Of a stretch of DNA of 7,448 nucleotides, positions 6,462 through 7,448 are shown piece after piece; the stretch's first letter is position 1, and each line of letters starts with the position of its first letter. Under the pieces are notes generated by a model. It worked only from the letters and a program-made list of their open reading frames with translations. It did not search any database and was not told the origin of the DNA. The position numbers were made by a program, and so were the translations under genes. The stretch comes from Methanosarcinales archaeon (GTDB lineage Archaea > Halobacteriota > Syntropharchaeia > Alkanophagales > Methanospirareceae), in the NCBI GenBank assembly GCA_025464425.1, contig JAODGV010000099.1:1-7448 (forward strand). Direction: 5' to 3'.

Positions 6462-6509
6462 TAGCTAACAAATAGTGCTTCTGTCCCGGCAGGAGGGGGT
6501 GGCGAGGTA

Positions 6510-7448
6510 TCATCCAACCGGCAGCTCGTATTTCCGGGCTATATCCAGGAACGCATCAGCGAGGTATCGTATCCTCTCCCAGCTCAGACCATAGGTGTTT
6601 AATTTCCATATCCGGGTAGAACCCTCGAATTCGCCTATTATACCCCTGCGTTTCAGCTCATCGCTGAGGAAGAACCCGCGCCGCTTATGTGTTCGTGCTA
6701 CTTTATCGAAACTGTTACGGGTATCAACCCTTGAGAGTGTATGTTTGCGTGGATATTCACTCATTATTTTATTACCTGCTATACGGAGGAACTCGCGAAT
6801 GAAATAGTTCGATTTCTCAACCTCCTCTGACCAGTGCTTCACTCGCTCCTTAACACGCGGGAAAGAAGCCATCATTGATATTATGGTGCCACCCATGAGT
6901 GTGCAGCCGAGCAGTTCAGTCTCCTTATGCTCAAACCGCTTGGCGGAGATGTCACCGGTGACCTCAGCCATTCGGAATACTATGGGTGCCCATTCCTCGG
7001 TCGTTGCGAGTATACCGGAAGGAGCAACCGCAGCCATGCCTTTATGCCCGGAGCCAACGACGAAATCAGCACCGATATCCTTACCGTTCACCGGTACCAT
7101 GCCGACGGAATAAGCGCCATTATAAAGGAACGGGATTCCATACTCCTTCGCTACCTTACCTATGCCACGCACATCGTGCTCGTTCCCGTAGCTGTAATCG
7201 AAATGTTCAACAATGATCAGTTTCGGCTTTTTCCCGGTTGTCGCCTCTACCCGCTCTATGGTATCAGCAACGGCATCACCGGTGACGATCTTAGAATCGC
7301 CCGAGGGTATCTCCCTCACCACGCCACCGGCGACCTCAACTGCTAAATACTCGGTATAATGCCCGAGGTCAGAGAGGAGTGCGATGTCTCCTTTATCGAG
7401 CAGCGAAGAAGTAACCGCCTGGAATCCCCGTCTCGCACCCGGTACAAC
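6510..7448 (-). CDS. pscS: Sep-tRNA:Cys-tRNA synthase, partial (5' end outside window)
   Basis: A PLP enzyme that converts O-phosphoseryl-tRNA(Cys), made by SepRS, to cysteinyl-tRNA(Cys) in the cytoplasm, the cysteine route of methanogens and their relatives. The window holds the last 312 residues; the frame is open to 7448, so the GTG at 7322 is not the start. Upstream of it the chain reads PGARRGFQAV (fragment residues 3-12), as expected of the family. IIVEHFDYSYGNEHDVRGIG (78-97) and FLYNGAYSVGMVPVNGKDIG (107-126) lead to GSGHKGMA (132-139), whose Lys136 (codon 7041-7043) should bind PLP. The only cysteine seen, Cys182 in ELLGCT (codon 6903-6905), matches the third essential cysteine; the other two lie in the missing N-terminal ~60-80 residues. 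From memory the Lys-Cys spacing is 38 in Methanocaldococcus jannaschii and is 46 here, a small insertion. The C-terminal TRIWKLNTYGLS (236-247) is also typical. Confidence 0.93.
   Translation of the reverse strand, partial: VVPGARRGFQAVTSSLLDKGDIALLSDLGHYTEYLAVEVAGGVVREIPSGDSKIVTGDAVADTIERVEATTGKKPKLIIVEHFDYSYGNEHDVRGIGKVAKEYGIPFLYNGAYSVGMVPVNGKDIGADFVVGSGHKGMAAVAPSGILATTEEWAPIVFRMAEVTGDISAKRFEHKETELLGCTLMGGTIISMMASFPRVKERVKHWSEEVEKSNYFIREFLRIAGNKIMSEYPRKHTLSRVDTRNSFDKVARTHKRRGFFLSDELKRRGIIGEFEGSTRIWKLNTYGLSWERIRYLADAFLDIARKYELPVG

Larger units (their letters stand above)
6243..6509. other. Long intergenic region between SepCysS and the PRC-MutS operon
   Basis: This 267-base stretch holds no coding frame I would defend. 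From the SepCysS side it contains the large hairpin (6388-6461), an AT-rich near-palindrome CGATATTTATCG (6343-6354) that could be a second TATA-like box, and the T-run and TATA-like box next to the PRC gene. Its length contrasts with the tight packing of the downstream operon, so it is the likely site of regulation or of an untranslated RNA. Confidence 0.6.

Noticed and set aside
6271..6468. 65-residue plus-strand frame in the intergenic region
   Set aside because: It runs through the hairpin, has no ribosome binding site and no recognisable domain; its content looks random.
6510..7322. SepCysS gene starting at the GTG at 7322
   Set aside because: The same frame is open for 42 more codons to the window edge and those codons read as SepCysS, so the true start lies outside the window.
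6927..7346. 139-residue open frame on the plus strand
   Set aside because: It is antisense to SepCysS, has no family-like motif or ribosome binding site, and comes from the codon pattern of the real gene.

Overview
The window reads as archaeal chromosome. The clearest marker is the 3' part of a Sep-tRNA:Cys-tRNA synthase gene, an enzyme of tRNA-dependent cysteine synthesis typical of methanogens, Archaeoglobales and related anaerobic archaea (methane-oxidising ANME lineages included). Strong GGAGG ribosome binding sites, AT-rich TATA-like boxes and a MutS2-like ATPase without the Smr nuclease fit this. I cannot name a genus. All genes I support lie on the minus strand, so the window reads from right to left.

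Right part (7448 to 6510): SepCysS, cut by the window edge. Next come 267 bases without a gene (6243-6509). They hold a striking imperfect hairpin (6406-6453, extended by an outer stem to 6388-6461), a T-run and a TATA-like box ahead of the next gene.

Middle part (6242 to 2610): a tight three-gene operon. It encodes a PRC-barrel protein with an unrecognised helical N-terminal part, a MutS2-like ABC ATPase (ATGA overlap), and a protein built from a duplicated winged-helix module (13-base gap, strong ribosome binding site). The arrangement suggests that the three products work together on nucleic acid. The exact job is not evident from the sequence, and this is the best candidate for an undescribed system here.

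Left part (2525 to 1): a more AT-rich surface-polysaccharide locus. It has an intact GT4 glycosyltransferase, then a decayed stretch (911-1344), then a GT2 glycosyltransferase that runs off the left edge. The decayed stretch holds a possible DUF2283-like fragment, a short GT4 N-terminal fragment, and a sugar-nucleotide epimerase reduced to its first ~45 and last ~31 codons, joined out of frame. This looks like a glycan cassette that has been rearranged.
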